Shown: positions 1-8,728, counted from the first letter of the stretch. The stretch: DNA of 64,000 bases from Occallatibacter riparius (GCF_025264625.1 NZ_CP093313.1:2232001-2296000); one strand, 5' to 3'. Numbers and translations: made by a program. Notes: generated by a model not told the origin, from the sequence alone.

Positions 1-2273
1 AACTCGCTGTAGTTCGGCGGGTCCGCCTCATCAAAGATCCGAACGTAATATCGATCGGCGGCCGCCTGCCTCGTGAATGTCAGATTTGCCTGCGACCCGC
101 GCATCACCAAGCTTGGATCTTCGTCCATCATGAACGCGTAATCACGGCTGCGAATCTCGAATCCTCCGCCCACCGGCGCAGTGGCGCCAGTGTTGATGGT
201 GACGTTGTTGCCACTGATCGCAGTGACTGTGAGCGCATTCAGATTGGATGCGTAGTTTGCCGCCGCGGGAGCGGGCAGCCATGCGTCGGCATGTACAGAC
301 TCGCTCGTGCGAATGGCGAGATCTTCGGCCCAGTCGTTGGCGAAAGCGACTTCATAAGCAAACACATCCGGAACAGAGGACCGGTACGTCACCTTCACGC
401 TGCGCACCACGAGTTCCGCGTTGAGACTGCACGACGGCGCATTGAGCGCCAGCGCGTCGCCAGGCCATATGTCGGTAGCAAGATCGTGATTCGTGCCGCG
501 CCAAACCCCGGACCACAACGCGGAAGAACTGCCTGCAGATTGCATGAGCGCCGCCGCGGCGTTTCGGCAATCGATCGATGTGCGGCAGGCAGGATTCGTA
601 ACGGAGCCGATCCAGCTTGCCGTCCCCGGCGATCCCAAAGGCTTGAGCGCCTCCAGGCTCGTCTCATTTACGGCTCGCCCGACAGAACGCGCACTGGTGC
701 GATACGTGACTGTGATCTGCTCTCCCGCGGCTGGCGCGAACCCCGGATAGAACGTCAGTCGACCGCTGCGGCTCACGTCGCACTCCGCCGATTCAGTGGA
801 ACTGCCCAGACGGCGCGTCATGAGTGCGCCACTCTGCGGTGCAGATACAACCCACGCGGAGCCGAGGCTTGTCAGGCTGAACGCGCGCATTGATCCGCGC
901 AGATTGAGGCTGCTAGCCGCGACAACGATGCACGAGCTGGAGAGATTGCTGATCGCACCGTCGTAGAGCGTAACCGGCATGCACGCGACTCCGTTGATGA
1001 ACTCCTGGATCTCGAACAGCAGCTTCGCTGGCGAGAGAACAATCCGGCCGCCTGTGGAAACAGGCCCGCTGTCGCCGAAGGAACGAAACGTCGCGCCAGT
1101 GCGCTGCTGTTCAGGCGAGTGAACGCGAATCCGAAGTGTGTACTGGTTCGCAGGGTTAATGGTGAAACCGGCGCCCGCTGCGCAGCCTGCCACAATGGGC
1201 TGAAGCGAGACGGTGCCTGTGCTCTGCTGCGCGGTGGCTTGGAACCCCAGCACGCAGGAGGAAACAGTACCATCACCATCGAAGAAAGCGGCAAGCAGGC
1301 CGGTGCTGTCGTTTGCGAGTGATACGCCTCGGGCCTCCAGCAGAAGAGTGCCGGCCATCTCAACCGGATCGATCCAGATAAGTTGCGTCTGACCGTCAAC
1401 ACCGCTGCCGCCACACATCGCGAGCCCGGCTGAGCCAAGGCCGAAGTAAGCAGTGCTTGCGTTGCTCCACACCCGCGGATCGATCACCGGACCATCGAAG
1501 CCCTCAGAGATCAATGTGCATTTCGATGCGGGCGGAAACCAGGGCGCCCCTGACAGGTCGAAGTTCAGGTTTGCTCCGTCACCCTCGAACACTTCTGTGA
1601 CGTACGTAGCAGGTTCGTGATCACCGCAAACGGTGATGTCATTGGCGAAGTTTCTCCTCGGGCTGCGCGTGAAGCTTAGATTGGCAAGCGCGAGACTGCC
1701 GTCTTGTTCGCTGAGGGGATGCACTGCCGCGGGAATGGTGTTGAGCGTGAGTCTGCCCGCTTGCGCGCGGTAAACGGCGCGCGCCTGGTCCGCAACCTGG
1801 CCGGCCGACTTACTGAAAGGTGCGCCCGCTTCAGATGTGAAGTGGCCGACGGGAGCGTTCAATTCGAGGCTACTGTTATCGAGCGCAGGGTTGCCCGTGC
1901 GAGTCGCGAGGATGCCCAGAAGCCGTCCGGCAGTCGTCCCGCTTGCGCCTTGACTGCTAGACGCGAGCGCGAGATCGAGCAGCATCTCGTCGCTGACAGC
2001 ATGAACAGCGAGGCGGTAGCGCGCACCCTGCATCGCGAAGCCCGCGTACTCGGGCACGGGCGCGGCAGCGATGTATCCGGTAAAGTACACGGTCCCGTCA
2101 TCGCCGCTTACAGCTAGTGATTGCAGACGCGACGGCGCGGCCAGGGAGCCGTCCTGTGGAAGCGCGAGCGACAGCCGACAGGTAGAAGGCGCATTGAGAG
2201 CGCGCTCGATGGTGACTGCGTTCGAAGTGTCGAGTGCGGCAGTGTAATCCTGATTATCAATCGTGAGATGCAT
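1..2273 (-). CDS. Phage tail protein, probable baseplate hub-like (partial, runs off the left edge)
   Basis: The minus-strand frame is open from ATG at 2273 to the first base of the window, about 757 codons, so the C-terminus is missing. The start follows an AGAAGG ribosome site. The first ~100 residues (MHLTIDNQDYTAALDTSN onward) read like the N-terminal domain of phage tail hub proteins: a short beta-rich stretch followed by a 'spectrum' of beta strands. A middle part with the motif ISEGFDGPVIDPRVW looks like a jelly-roll or concanavalin-like insert. It follows the tail-tube-like gene by 72 bases and is the last member of the head-tail module visible here. Hub is an inference from position and style; a general minor tail protein is possible. 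Confidence 0.6.
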   Translation of the reverse strand, partial: MHLTIDNQDYTAALDTSNAVTIERALNAPSTCRLSLALPQDGSLAAPSRLQSLAVSGDDGTVYFTGYIAAAPVPEYAGFAMQGARYRLAVHAVSDEMLLDLALASSSQGASGTTAGRLLGILATRTGNPALDNSSLELNAPVGHFTSEAGAPFSKSAGQVADQARAVYRAQAGRLTLNTIPAAVHPLSEQDGSLALANLSFTRSPRRNFANDITVCGDHEPATYVTEVFEGDGANLNFDLSGAPWFPPASKCTLISEGFDGPVIDPRVWSNASTAYFGLGSAGLAMCGGSGVDGQTQLIWIDPVEMAGTLLLEARGVSLANDSTGLLAAFFDGDGTVSSCVLGFQATAQQSTGTVSLQPIVAGCAAGAGFTINPANQYTLRIRVHSPEQQRTGATFRSFGDSGPVSTGGRIVLSPAKLLFEIQEFINGVACMPVTLYDGAISNLSSSCIVVAASSLNLRGSMRAFSLTSLGSAWVVSAPQSGALMTRRLGSSTESAECDVSRSGRLTFYPGFAPAAGEQITVTYRTSARSVGRAVNETSLEALKPLGSPGTASWIGSVTNPACRTSIDCRNAAAALMQSAGSSSALWSGVWRGTNHDLATDIWPGDALALNAPSCSLNAELVVRSVKVTYRSSVPDVFAYEVAFANDWAEDLAIRTSESVHADAWLPAPAAANYASNLNALTVTAISGNNVTINTGATAPVGGGFEIRSRDYAFMMDEDPSLVMRGSQANLTFTRQAAADRYYVRIFDEADPPNYSE

Positions 2274-2345
2274 GGCGTACCTTCTACCGGGTTAGCTGCG
2301 CTGTGCGCGATGAGAACAGAACCAGCAACGTACAAAGGCCTAGGG

Positions 2346-3332
2346 CTACACCAGCGCCCTCGGGGCCGGAACGAAACTGCGGTAACAGACGACTCGCTCG
2401 TTATCGAGCGGATCAGTAATTGGGAGCGCGGTGAACTCCGCGCTCAGCGCTATGCGCTCCAGCCGGCCCTGCCCTTTGCCGGAGAGAGGCTGCGCAGATT
2501 CTTCTGCGCTGGCCACAGGCTGCAGACGCGGGTAATGGAAGAAGATGCGCTCGCCCTGGGTGCCCTCCATGACGAACAGCGCAGACCATTCGTGATAGAA
2601 GCTCCCACCCTCGCGGTCCACGAAACCGGTAACTGCCTGAACCTTTGCGCCGGATGCGGGTGCACCGCACGGCAAGGGTTGCGCCAGAGTTATCGATGAG
2701 GAGCTAACACCTGCGACCAGCGCGACATTAAATGTAATCCGGCGAAGATAGTCCGGATCGGACAGAGGCTGTCGAAGATACGCTCCAGTTATAGGCGATC
2801 CCAGGTAACCGGTCTGTCCAGCATAGTCGCAATCAACAGCAACAATCTGCCCGACGGTGAATTGCGTGGCGTCCTCTGCTGAAAGCGCAATGTGGGCAGC
2901 AGTGGATCCGCTCTGTACACTGACAGCCGCGAACGGTTCGGCCCCCGCGGGCTCGGGAACGGACCCGGTCGTGGAAGCGAGCACGTTCATGTGCTGCGAG
3001 CCGGTGGCCAACGCCATGGTGAGCTTCGTCCAACTCAGAAACTGAAAGCCAACCCGCGCACCCAGCGACTCGCGGATCTGTTCCTGTGCGACTGCAGGGA
3101 TGCCCGACATGATCGCTCCGGACTTGCTCGCGGCTTTGCGCAAGAAGTTCTGAATGAAGCCGAGGCTGATCCAGGGGGCCGGCGGATTATCGAGGTCAAA
3201 GCCGCCCTGCTGCGACGGATCAAAAAGCACGGGCTGTTGGGCGGCCCGGTTCACCGGCGCGAAGTAGGCGCGCACGCGGCGTGCTACCGGTGCAGCAGCG
3301 TTGAACCAGGTGGGAGACGAGGCTTTGGGCAT
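2346..3332 (-). CDS. Phage tail protein, possibly tail tube
   Basis: A 328-aa protein. The ATG at 3332 is preferred over a longer reading because it follows an AGCAGGTGA ribosome site and begins just after the upstream stop (3334-3336), giving MPKASSPTWFN. The body is beta-rich, and a segment around residues 140-190 resembles a small Ig-like or tube-strand repeat (GQIVAVDCDY). The C-terminal third has alternating polar and hydrophobic strands (GRLERIALSAEF, ERVVCYRSF) as in tail tube proteins. Position after the small completion-type genes and before the hub-like gene fits a tube or major tail protein. No family signature was recognised outright, so the name rests mainly on gene order. Confidence 0.5.
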   Translation of the reverse strand: MPKASSPTWFNAAAPVARRVRAYFAPVNRAAQQPVLFDPSQQGGFDLDNPPAPWISLGFIQNFLRKAASKSGAIMSGIPAVAQEQIRESLGARVGFQFLSWTKLTMALATGSQHMNVLASTTGSVPEPAGAEPFAAVSVQSGSTAAHIALSAEDATQFTVGQIVAVDCDYAGQTGYLGSPITGAYLRQPLSDPDYLRRITFNVALVAGVSSSSITLAQPLPCGAPASGAKVQAVTGFVDREGGSFYHEWSALFVMEGTQGERIFFHYPRLQPVASAEESAQPLSGKGQGRLERIALSAEFTALPITDPLDNERVVCYRSFVPAPRALV

Positions 3333-3333
3333 T

Positions 3334-3819
3334 TCATTCACCTGCTTCCTGGTAGCTGTAAACCATGATCTTTGCGGAGCGGCTGAGCCGGTCGCGCTGC
3401 GTAACGGCAGGCGAGAAGACAGGCTCATCCCAGAACACCTGCGTCAGGAAGGCGGCCGGTGGCTGCTCGCTATAACTCAACTTCGGAGTGGAAAACGGCT
3501 GAAGGATGGCGAGTAACTCTCCGTCCATTTCACTCAGGGCGCGTCCCCGATCGAGGCCCCCAAAGCTCTGGCAACCGCAAGTGTTGTAAGTGATCTCGCA
3601 TTCTTCGGCAACGAGCGTGGATGCCAGGTCGATATCGGCGCCATGTCCTAGCCAGCGAATGATGAAAACGTCATTGGGCAATTGGTTGAAAGGGGCCTCA
3701 GCATCTTCCACCAGAATGCCGGGCCGAACAGCGCCGCGCAGCATAACGGTACGCTCAGGATTGAGCGCGGCCAGCCGATTGCGCAGCGCCATATAAAAGG
3801 AGTCTTTCGCGTTCTGCAT
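3334..3819 (-). CDS. Phage head-tail completion or tail terminator-type protein
   Basis: A 161-aa protein with a CGGAGAAG ribosome site before ATG at 3819. Its length and place between the head-tail connector and the tail-tube-like gene are those of tail terminator or minor tail proteins. It starts with an amphipathic helix (KDSFYMALRNRLAALNP), as those proteins often do, and continues into mixed alpha/beta sequence with a Cys pair (NTCGCQSF, about residues 78-85). The stop is two bases upstream of the next start, so the two genes are probably translated together. The function is inferred from size and order only. Confidence 0.5.
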   Translation of the reverse strand: MQNAKDSFYMALRNRLAALNPERTVMLRGAVRPGILVEDAEAPFNQLPNDVFIIRWLGHGADIDLASTLVAEECEITYNTCGCQSFGGLDRGRALSEMDGELLAILQPFSTPKLSYSEQPPAAFLTQVFWDEPVFSPAVTQRDRLSRSAKIMVYSYQEAGE

Positions 3820-3836
3820 AACTTCTCCGAAAGTGT

Positions 3837-3953
3837 TCAGTTGCCAGAGTTCCGTTGTGGGAGCAGTAGCTGGTTCAAATCGACAGCGCCTTTGACTAGA
3901 AACTGACGACTGAGTGCCGGCAAATCATCAAACGGCTTGTTGTCTCGCCTCAC
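3837..3953 (-). CDS. Possible 38-aa phage protein
   Basis: A GTG at 3953 opens a 38-codon frame ending at 3837, filling the only sizeable gap between the two neighbouring phage genes and overlapping the end of the upstream one by 26 bases. The product (starting VRRDNKPFDDLPALSRQF) has a natural-looking mix of hydrophobic and charged residues. The spacing to the next ribosome site is tight, as expected in a phage operon. There is no strong ribosome site and no recognised family, so it may be a chance frame. Confidence 0.3.
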   Translation of the reverse strand: MRRDNKPFDDLPALSRQFLVKGAVDLNQLLLPQRNSGN

Positions 3954-4362
3954 GTAGCAGTAGACGGTAAACGTAGACTTGCCCGAAGGCTTCGCTTGTG
4001 CCGATGGATTCGATGAGGTAGTCCTGCCCAGCCACGGTGACGGTGAGTGTTATGCCAAACAGCGCCTGCGCAGATTCAAGTTCGAATGCGCTGACCTGTT
4101 CCTGCACGCTGGAAGCGGAGACCATCAGTTCCCATTTGGGTTGGTCGCACTCCTGCCATGCCGGGCGCAGCTTGCGCATGATCACCGGACTGAGCACAAC
4201 ATCCGAGAACGTGGTCGCGACCAGGCCCACCTCGCATTGGGCGTCGTCCGTGTCGGTAGCGGCAACGCGTAGCTGTGCGGTTGTTCCTCCAACGGATCGC
4301 AGAAGTGCGTTCGCCAGAAACTGCGGTGCGCCCGTCGGATTGCGGGAAGAAGTGTCACTCAT
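3928..4362 (-). CDS. Phage structural protein of unknown role (head-tail joining region)
   Basis: A 144-aa protein. ATG at 4362 is chosen because GGTGAGG lies just upstream and the previous gene stops four bases away; a longer reading would run back into that gene. No family was recognised. The sequence has a helical N-terminus (QFLANALLRSVGG) followed by beta-rich segments (ITLTVTVAGQDYLIESIG, VYVYRLLLREA). Its place after the head-tail connector suggests a head completion, stopper or minor tail component. Confidence 0.5.
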   Translation of the reverse strand: MSDTSSRNPTGAPQFLANALLRSVGGTTAQLRVAATDTDDAQCEVGLVATTFSDVVLSPVIMRKLRPAWQECDQPKWELMVSASSVQEQVSAFELESAQALFGITLTVTVAGQDYLIESIGTSEAFGQVYVYRLLLREARQQAV

Positions 4363-4366
4363 GGCC

Positions 4367-4990
4367 TCACCCCACGCGAGTCGCAACGTAGGGACGAAGC
4401 CACTGCTTCACCGTGTCGTCCAGGAGCGAACTCGAGAAGTACTGCATCTGCATCGTGTCAATCTTGCTGGTGCGGACGTTGAGGGCCGGCGTGGACTGCG
4501 CGTTGCGGACAATCTGCGCACAAGCCGATTTGATATCGTCGCCGATCTGAGTTAGCCCGGCCGTATAGGTCACGCACACTTCATTGAAGGGCAGCCCAAA
4601 GAGATTCTGAGGCAGCGTCAGTTCGCCGCTGACAGGGTCGAGGTCAATGGTGGCTGCGTCGATCGCCGTCCATTGGCCGGGCAGCGAAAACGCCCACGCG
4701 GCATCGAACAGCGGGTTATCGGCCAGTTCGCCTCGGCGTGGCCTGGCATAGCGCCCCTGAAGGCTGATAATCGGCGTCGTCGCATCCCCGAGTGCTGCTA
4801 TCGGCAGATAGCTCAGCCGAACGCTCTGTGCGTCACGCATAATGCGCAGGCGCTCCGTGTATTCCGTGACGCTGAGATCCGGTCGCCGGCAATAGCTGTT
4901 AATAAGTGCCGTGGCGGCAGTAATCCAGTCTGCCGACGTAGAGGCCGGCAGTCCGAAGTTGGGATAGTCCGCTGGCTGAAGGTATGCCAT
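4367..4990 (-). CDS. Phage head-tail connector protein (gp6-like adaptor)
   Basis: A 207-aa protein beginning MAYLQPADYPNFG at ATG 4990, with AGAAAGGACCTCC upstream. The reading frame stays open further upstream through a heptamer repeat, but that stretch is not coding. An early helical segment (STSADWITAATALINSYC) is typical of the helical bundle of gp6/gp15-type adaptors, which bind beneath the portal and join head to tail. A central beta region has a VCVTYTAGL motif seen in many such proteins, and a late helix (DDIKSACAQIVRNA) follows. It lies directly downstream of the major capsid gene, the usual place. Identification is by pattern and order. Confidence 0.6.
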   Translation of the reverse strand: MAYLQPADYPNFGLPASTSADWITAATALINSYCRRPDLSVTEYTERLRIMRDAQSVRLSYLPIAALGDATTPIISLQGRYARPRRGELADNPLFDAAWAFSLPGQWTAIDAATIDLDPVSGELTLPQNLFGLPFNEVCVTYTAGLTQIGDDIKSACAQIVRNAQSTPALNVRTSKIDTMQMQYFSSSLLDDTVKQWLRPYVATRVG

Positions 4991-5030
4991 GGAGGTCCTT
5001 CTTTCAGAAGTTCTTGGGTGGAACTGCAAA

Positions 5031-5126
5031 GTTCTTAGTTCACAGTTCGTAGTTCTCAGTTGCAGAACACCGCGCCGATACGGATGCATCGGTAACTGTG
5101 AACTGCGAACTGAGAACCGTGAACCG
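5031..5126. repeat. Inverted heptamer array A (between capsid and connector genes)
   Basis: Left arm 5031-5064 and right arm 5091-5126 are each runs of a degenerate 7-base unit (AGTTCNN on the left arm; its complement on the right). A 25-base core of the arms is complementary at 21 positions, so the mRNA could form a long stem. The right arm ends 8 bases from the capsid stop codon; the left arm lies about 41 bases before the connector start. Confidence 0.8.
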
Positions 5127-5133
5127 CCCTCGG

Positions 5134-6108
5134 CTAGCGATCTACCAGTACCTGGTAGTGCGCGTAGTTGGCGCCCTTGACCACGACGCCGCCGAATTTG
5201 ACCGCGACATACTGGTGCGCAAGCGAATTAGGCGTACCGAGTTGGAAGATCCGCGGAGCCGCGTCGCCCAGCCAGTGATACTCGATCAGGTCTTCCGTGA
5301 CGATGTAAGCCGGCAGAACTGCGGAGCCAGAGCCAGGAGTTCCGGTGTAGCTGAGGCTCCAGTCCGGAATCAAAGGCAGATCGCCAGCCTGCGTAGACAG
5401 CATTTTCACGCGGAACCCGCCAGTGATTTGATCGGAGTTGAGGACCACGTTGTATTCGGTCTTCATCTCGCGGTCGATCAGGTCGAGCAGCACCGGGTTG
5501 GCATAGATCGCCGTCGGACGCACATGGTAGCCGTTATTCGCCACCATCTGTGCCACGGTCGACTTGAGCCCGTCCACGATCGATGCGGAAGTGCCGATCG
5601 TTGTAGTGTTGCCGCCCGCCTGGATCTGCGCGATTGCGCCCATGTACTGTGTGGTTGTCGGTGCGGACAGGCTTGTGTCATTGCCGTTCCACAACGCAAC
5701 ATCGTGCGTCACCATCACGCCGGAGACCGTGTCCACCAGGTCCTTCGCCTGCAAATATGCAAACTGCTGCTGTTGCTGGCCGAGTTCGATGTCGAACAGG
5801 TTGTAGTTGATCTGCGCAACGATTGCCTTCAGAGGCACGCTGCGCTCCACGCGAGTGGGGCTGACTGTCGGCGCCACGATAGAGCGAGGGTTGACGAAAC
5901 CGGCAGTGCCAGGGTTCGGAAGAGCGGTCTCTTCAAAGAAGCGCGACGGATGACCGGTGGCCGGCACCTGCTTGATACGCTGTCCGAACGGGCTGGAGCG
6001 GCGGCAGATGTCGAAGATCTCGGTCTGGTAAAGCGGCACTTCAACGGCTCCGGGTCCGATGTAGTCGGCCGCGGCATGGATGTCGGCGAAGGAAACTGAG
6101 TTGTTCAT
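5134..6108 (-). CDS. Phage major capsid protein
   Basis: A 324-aa protein that would form the shell of the phage head. ATG at 6108 follows AGAAAGCACACC. The N-terminus holds amphipathic segments (YIGPGAVEVPLYQTEIFDIC), followed by mixed alpha/beta sequence with the Gln-rich helix ELGQQQQQFAYLQAKDLVD near residue 110. A later stretch (YHVRPTAIYANPVLLDLID) matches the style of HK97-fold coat proteins, and the C-terminal part carries the usual strand-rich P domain. Its size and place between the scaffold-like gene and the head-tail connector support the call. It might belong to one of several coat families; the exact one cannot be fixed by eye. Confidence 0.75.
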   Translation of the reverse strand: MNNSVSFADIHAAADYIGPGAVEVPLYQTEIFDICRRSSPFGQRIKQVPATGHPSRFFEETALPNPGTAGFVNPRSIVAPTVSPTRVERSVPLKAIVAQINYNLFDIELGQQQQQFAYLQAKDLVDTVSGVMVTHDVALWNGNDTSLSAPTTTQYMGAIAQIQAGGNTTTIGTSASIVDGLKSTVAQMVANNGYHVRPTAIYANPVLLDLIDREMKTEYNVVLNSDQITGGFRVKMLSTQAGDLPLIPDWSLSYTGTPGSGSAVLPAYIVTEDLIEYHWLGDAAPRIFQLGTPNSLAHQYVAVKFGGVVVKGANYAHYQVLVDR

Positions 6109-6150
6109 GGTGTGCTTTCTGCCGTAGTAGGCGAGTTATGGCTGGAAGAC

Positions 6151-6310
6151 AGCTGCTAGCCTCTAGCTTCTAGCTGATAGCTATCCCGGCTTGTTGATTT
6201 GCGTGCGGTACTGGCCGCGTGATGGCTTCATGGACTAGCGACGATATGGTGCGGCCGGGTCTCTGGTCGCACCGTTCCTGGAAGCTAGTGGCTAGAAGCT
6301 AAAAGCTGAA
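6151..6310. repeat. Inverted heptamer array B (between scaffold and capsid genes)
   Basis: Left arm 6151-6184 repeats AGCTNNT about five times. Right arm 6280-6310 is the inverse (units such as AGCTTCT when read on the minus strand). A core of about 19 bases pairs at 16 positions. The right arm ends one base before the scaffold stop codon and the left arm lies 43 bases before the capsid start. The ~95-base spacer between arms shows no gene. Confidence 0.8.
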
Positions 6311-6727
6311 TTACGAGACTGCTCCGGCGCGGAGCAACTGGCTCTTGACCGCAATGCGCTGCTCGAGGCTGAGGCCGGAGAGGGCTGCATCGAGTGCCCG
6401 AACATCTACCGGGCCATCGCCGATGCCGCGCTTGGCGAGCATGTCAGCAGTCGAGGCGGGCACGGTCTTTCGAATGGAACTCAGTGCTGCCGGCCCTGAT
6501 GGCAGATTGGCCGCCGCTGCTTTTAGTTCGGCGATCTCGTGCTCGGCAGCAGCCAGTTTGGCAGCGAGTTCCTCTTCGCGAGCCGATACTGCTGGGTCCA
6601 CAGTGGCGGATATCTTTTCGACTTCGCCGCTCAGAGCAGACTTGCGCTCTTCGAGCCAGGTCAGGGTCCGCTCGAGCAGGCTTGCCGCCTGTTCGAGACG
6701 TTCGGCGAGTTGCTGTTCGTGTTCCAT
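6311..6727 (-). CDS. Probable capsid scaffolding protein (coiled coil)
   Basis: A 138-aa protein; ATG at 6727 follows AAAGGA. Residues 1-75 are almost entirely heptad-like and charged (EHEQQLAERLEQAASLLERT, EELAAKLAAAEHEIAELKAA), predicting a long coiled coil. The C-terminal half is a compact helical region ending VKSQLLRAGAVS. A short, charged, coiled-coil protein directly upstream of the major capsid gene and downstream of the protease-type gene is the classic place for a scaffold, which shapes the procapsid and is later removed. There is no family signature beyond that. Confidence 0.55.
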   Translation of the reverse strand: MEHEQQLAERLEQAASLLERTLTWLEERKSALSGEVEKISATVDPAVSAREEELAAKLAAAEHEIAELKAAAANLPSGPAALSSIRKTVPASTADMLAKRGIGDGPVDVRALDAALSGLSLEQRIAVKSQLLRAGAVS

Positions 6728-6778
6728 ATAGGTTCCTTTCGTGAAATGCAGCTGGTAACCTCTCGCTGCTGTTTGGTG

Positions 6779-6810
6779 CAAAAGAAAAGCTCCGCAAAGC
6801 TGCGGAGCTA
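6779..6810 (-). terminator. Intrinsic terminator after the protease-type gene
   Basis: The 9-base stem at 6788-6796 / 6801-6809 (agctccgca / tgcggagct) is perfect with a 4-base loop. Read leftward it is followed by TTTTCTTT, the standard U-tract. Confidence 0.8.
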
Positions 6811-6842
6811 AGGGTCGAATGCTGCGCCCGATGGGGCCCGGC

Positions 6843-7379
6843 TCAAGCTGAAAACCGAGTAGTGAGAGCCGAAGGTCGGCTTTCCGTCATGCGAAAGCGC
6901 GTGCTGCCATAAGCGGCTTTCGCCCGGAGCAGGATAGCGGCCCCCGTGAAAGTGACCTTCGTAAGTCGCCAGATCGGGGCTCGCATATCCTGCACCTTGG
7001 CATCGGCTATCTCATAACTCATCCCCAATACATTCTGAGCGTGAACCTCGATCGCTTTCGCAACGTCAGGAAAGTCACGCGCATAAAGATAGCCGCGAAC
7101 CAGGAGATTGTTGCCGCTGAGGGTAGCCTCGGTGAGAATGCCGATCTTGCAGCGATTGTCGTGGCCGTCCCAGGCCGGGCGGTAATCGACCGCCATTCCC
7201 AGCAGAGACGGCAGAGCCTGCTCGGCGGCTTCACGCGTGAGCACAACGCGGTGCCCGCGTGCGCCGGAGGGGGCCCTGTCACTGGGCGTATCGACTGTGG
7301 TTAGAATTCCTTCGAACGGAATCCGGTTCGGATGTCCGTCGACGGGCGGAATGTGTACTGCCATCGCTTGAAGATGCAT
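6843..7379 (-). CDS. Putative phage prohead protease
   Basis: About 178 aa from ATG 7379; a TTG at 7391 is an alternative, and neither has a clear ribosome site. The order portal, this gene, scaffold, capsid is that of the prohead protease, which trims scaffold and capsid during maturation. In the sequence, an early strand (RIPFEGILTTVDTPSDRAP) is followed by a region with MAVDYRPAWDGHDNRCKIG, an inner strand NLLVRGYLYARDF, and VLGMSYEIADAKV near residue 120. The His of the DGHDN motif and the Ser of LGMSYE are candidate catalytic residues. The assignment is by place and fold style; the active site is inferred. Confidence 0.5.
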   Translation of the reverse strand: MHLQAMAVHIPPVDGHPNRIPFEGILTTVDTPSDRAPSGARGHRVVLTREAAEQALPSLLGMAVDYRPAWDGHDNRCKIGILTEATLSGNNLLVRGYLYARDFPDVAKAIEVHAQNVLGMSYEIADAKVQDMRAPIWRLTKVTFTGAAILLRAKAAYGSTRFRMTESRPSALTTRFSA

Positions 7380-7420
7380 GGGTGTGTCCAAGGTGGGTGT
7401 GAGATTGTGATGAACGGATC

Positions 7421-7503
7421 GTTAGTAGCGGGTGGGTAGTGGTTAGTGATTAGTGACAGCAAGGTAAGTACAGATAACTAACACTAGCCACTATTCACTG
7501 CCC
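7421..7503. repeat. Inverted heptamer array C (between portal and protease genes)
   Basis: Left arm 7421-7459 and right arm 7471-7503, both built from AGTGNTT-type units. Read on the minus strand, the arms align over ~20 bases with one gap and few mismatches. The right arm covers the portal stop codon (7491-7493) and the last portal codons. Confidence 0.8.
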
Positions 7504-8705
7504 TTCGACATCGGCGGATATCCGCGCAGCGCGCGGACTTCGTTGACCGTCAGTACGCCGGCTTGAAGCAACTGGACCTGAACGGCTAATTCTGTTTCCT
7601 CGTCGCGGGCACTGATGTCGTTGAACACAAACTCGAAGTCCCGCCAGCCAATGCACTTGCTGAACAGGTCGCGCGTGATGTGGCCGGCAATCAGTTGCGC
7701 TAACGGCGAAATCGCGCCGCGAAAAGCCTCATCGGCCAGTTCGCCCGCCGTAGAGCGATTCACATCGCCCTCCAGCCCCAGCAACAGCGGAGGCAATCCG
7801 AAGGCGTTCGCCACCATCCGGATCAAAAACCGCTGCCATTCCAGCCGCAGGTCGGCATCGGTCCCTTGCGCAAACCGCAAAACCTCCGGCTTCTGTTCCG
7901 TGGAAATAAGCGGAACGCGTCCGGTGCCTTCGATCTCGTCCTGCCACCAGCGGATCAGCCGGTCATGCTGCGTGGGAGTCGTCTCGTTGAGCCACAGTGC
8001 ATACTGTGCTACGGAATTGGCGGCGAGTTTGCCGGCAAACCGATGCGCAGCGAGAAACTGATTGATGGTCTCGAACGCCACTTCCAGCGGACCGAGCCCA
8101 AAGGGCGTGAAGCTGCGCGGGTTCATGCGGATGTACATCAACTGGTCGTCGCGCAGATCGACTCCGCCGTCAACCTGGCCCGTCATGCATTGCGCATAGC
8201 GCGGTGTTTCGGCCGAGCCATCCCACTTGCCATTGATACGGATGGAAGCGCCGTCGACCGGCCACAGCAGCGCGGGCCGCGCGTCGTCGCCGGTCGGTTC
8301 CATCTCAATGGCTCCAAAACCTCCGGTGAGCGCGTCTTCAATCACCTGTTCGATCAGGGTGCGGAAGCTGTCGCTCGGGTTCGGCTCTTCGAGGATGAGG
8401 CGAAGAGCCTGCAGGCGCGTGGGAGCTTCAGTCAGATCGATCGCCGACCCTCTGCGCGGGCGAATCTGCCAGTCCATTGCGGCAACGCGGTCCTTGATAA
8501 CGTTGATAGCCCGGCGGACGACAGGGGTTTCAGCAAAGCGGCGCAAGTTCGCCGGCGTGGGCTTCGGCAGGAGCTTTCCGGGATACTGAACCGGAGTCAG
8601 GATGGCAGGCAGCGCGAGTGTCTTGCGGTCGCCCGCCGCAGCTTCAATCTCCGCCGCCTTCTTTTCATTGCGCCACAAAGCGCGGATGTGCGTGGTGAGT
8701 TTCAC
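7491..8705 (-). CDS. Phage portal protein
   Basis: A 404-aa portal, the ring at the capsid vertex through which DNA is packaged and to which the tail attaches. GTG at 8705 is the start: AAAGGAG lies seven bases upstream, whereas the longer frame runs through a repeat array. Features of the family include the early NVIKDRVAAMDWQIRPR segment, the central helical domain (ALTGGFGAIEMEPTGDD), and the later QFLAAHRFAGKLAANSVAQY stretch. The C-terminal part (IRMVANAFGLPPLLLGLEGD, then NRSTAGELADEAF) strongly resembles SPP1/HK97-type portals. The last codons lie inside repeat array C. Upstream a DUF3037 gene and a kinase gene separate it from terminase. Confidence 0.85.
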   Translation of the reverse strand: MKLTTHIRALWRNEKKAAEIEAAAGDRKTLALPAILTPVQYPGKLLPKPTPANLRRFAETPVVRRAINVIKDRVAAMDWQIRPRRGSAIDLTEAPTRLQALRLILEEPNPSDSFRTLIEQVIEDALTGGFGAIEMEPTGDDARPALLWPVDGASIRINGKWDGSAETPRYAQCMTGQVDGGVDLRDDQLMYIRMNPRSFTPFGLGPLEVAFETINQFLAAHRFAGKLAANSVAQYALWLNETTPTQHDRLIRWWQDEIEGTGRVPLISTEQKPEVLRFAQGTDADLRLEWQRFLIRMVANAFGLPPLLLGLEGDVNRSTAGELADEAFRGAISPLAQLIAGHITRDLFSKCIGWRDFEFVFNDISARDEETELAVQVQLLQAGVLTVNEVRALRGYPPMSKGSE

Positions 8706-8728
8706 GAATGACTCCTTTGCTAAGGGCG

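Noticed and set aside
5096..6099. Rightward 330-codon frame opposite the capsid gene
   Set aside because: It mirrors the capsid gene codon pattern, is rich in Arg/His/Val and lacks a ribosome site.
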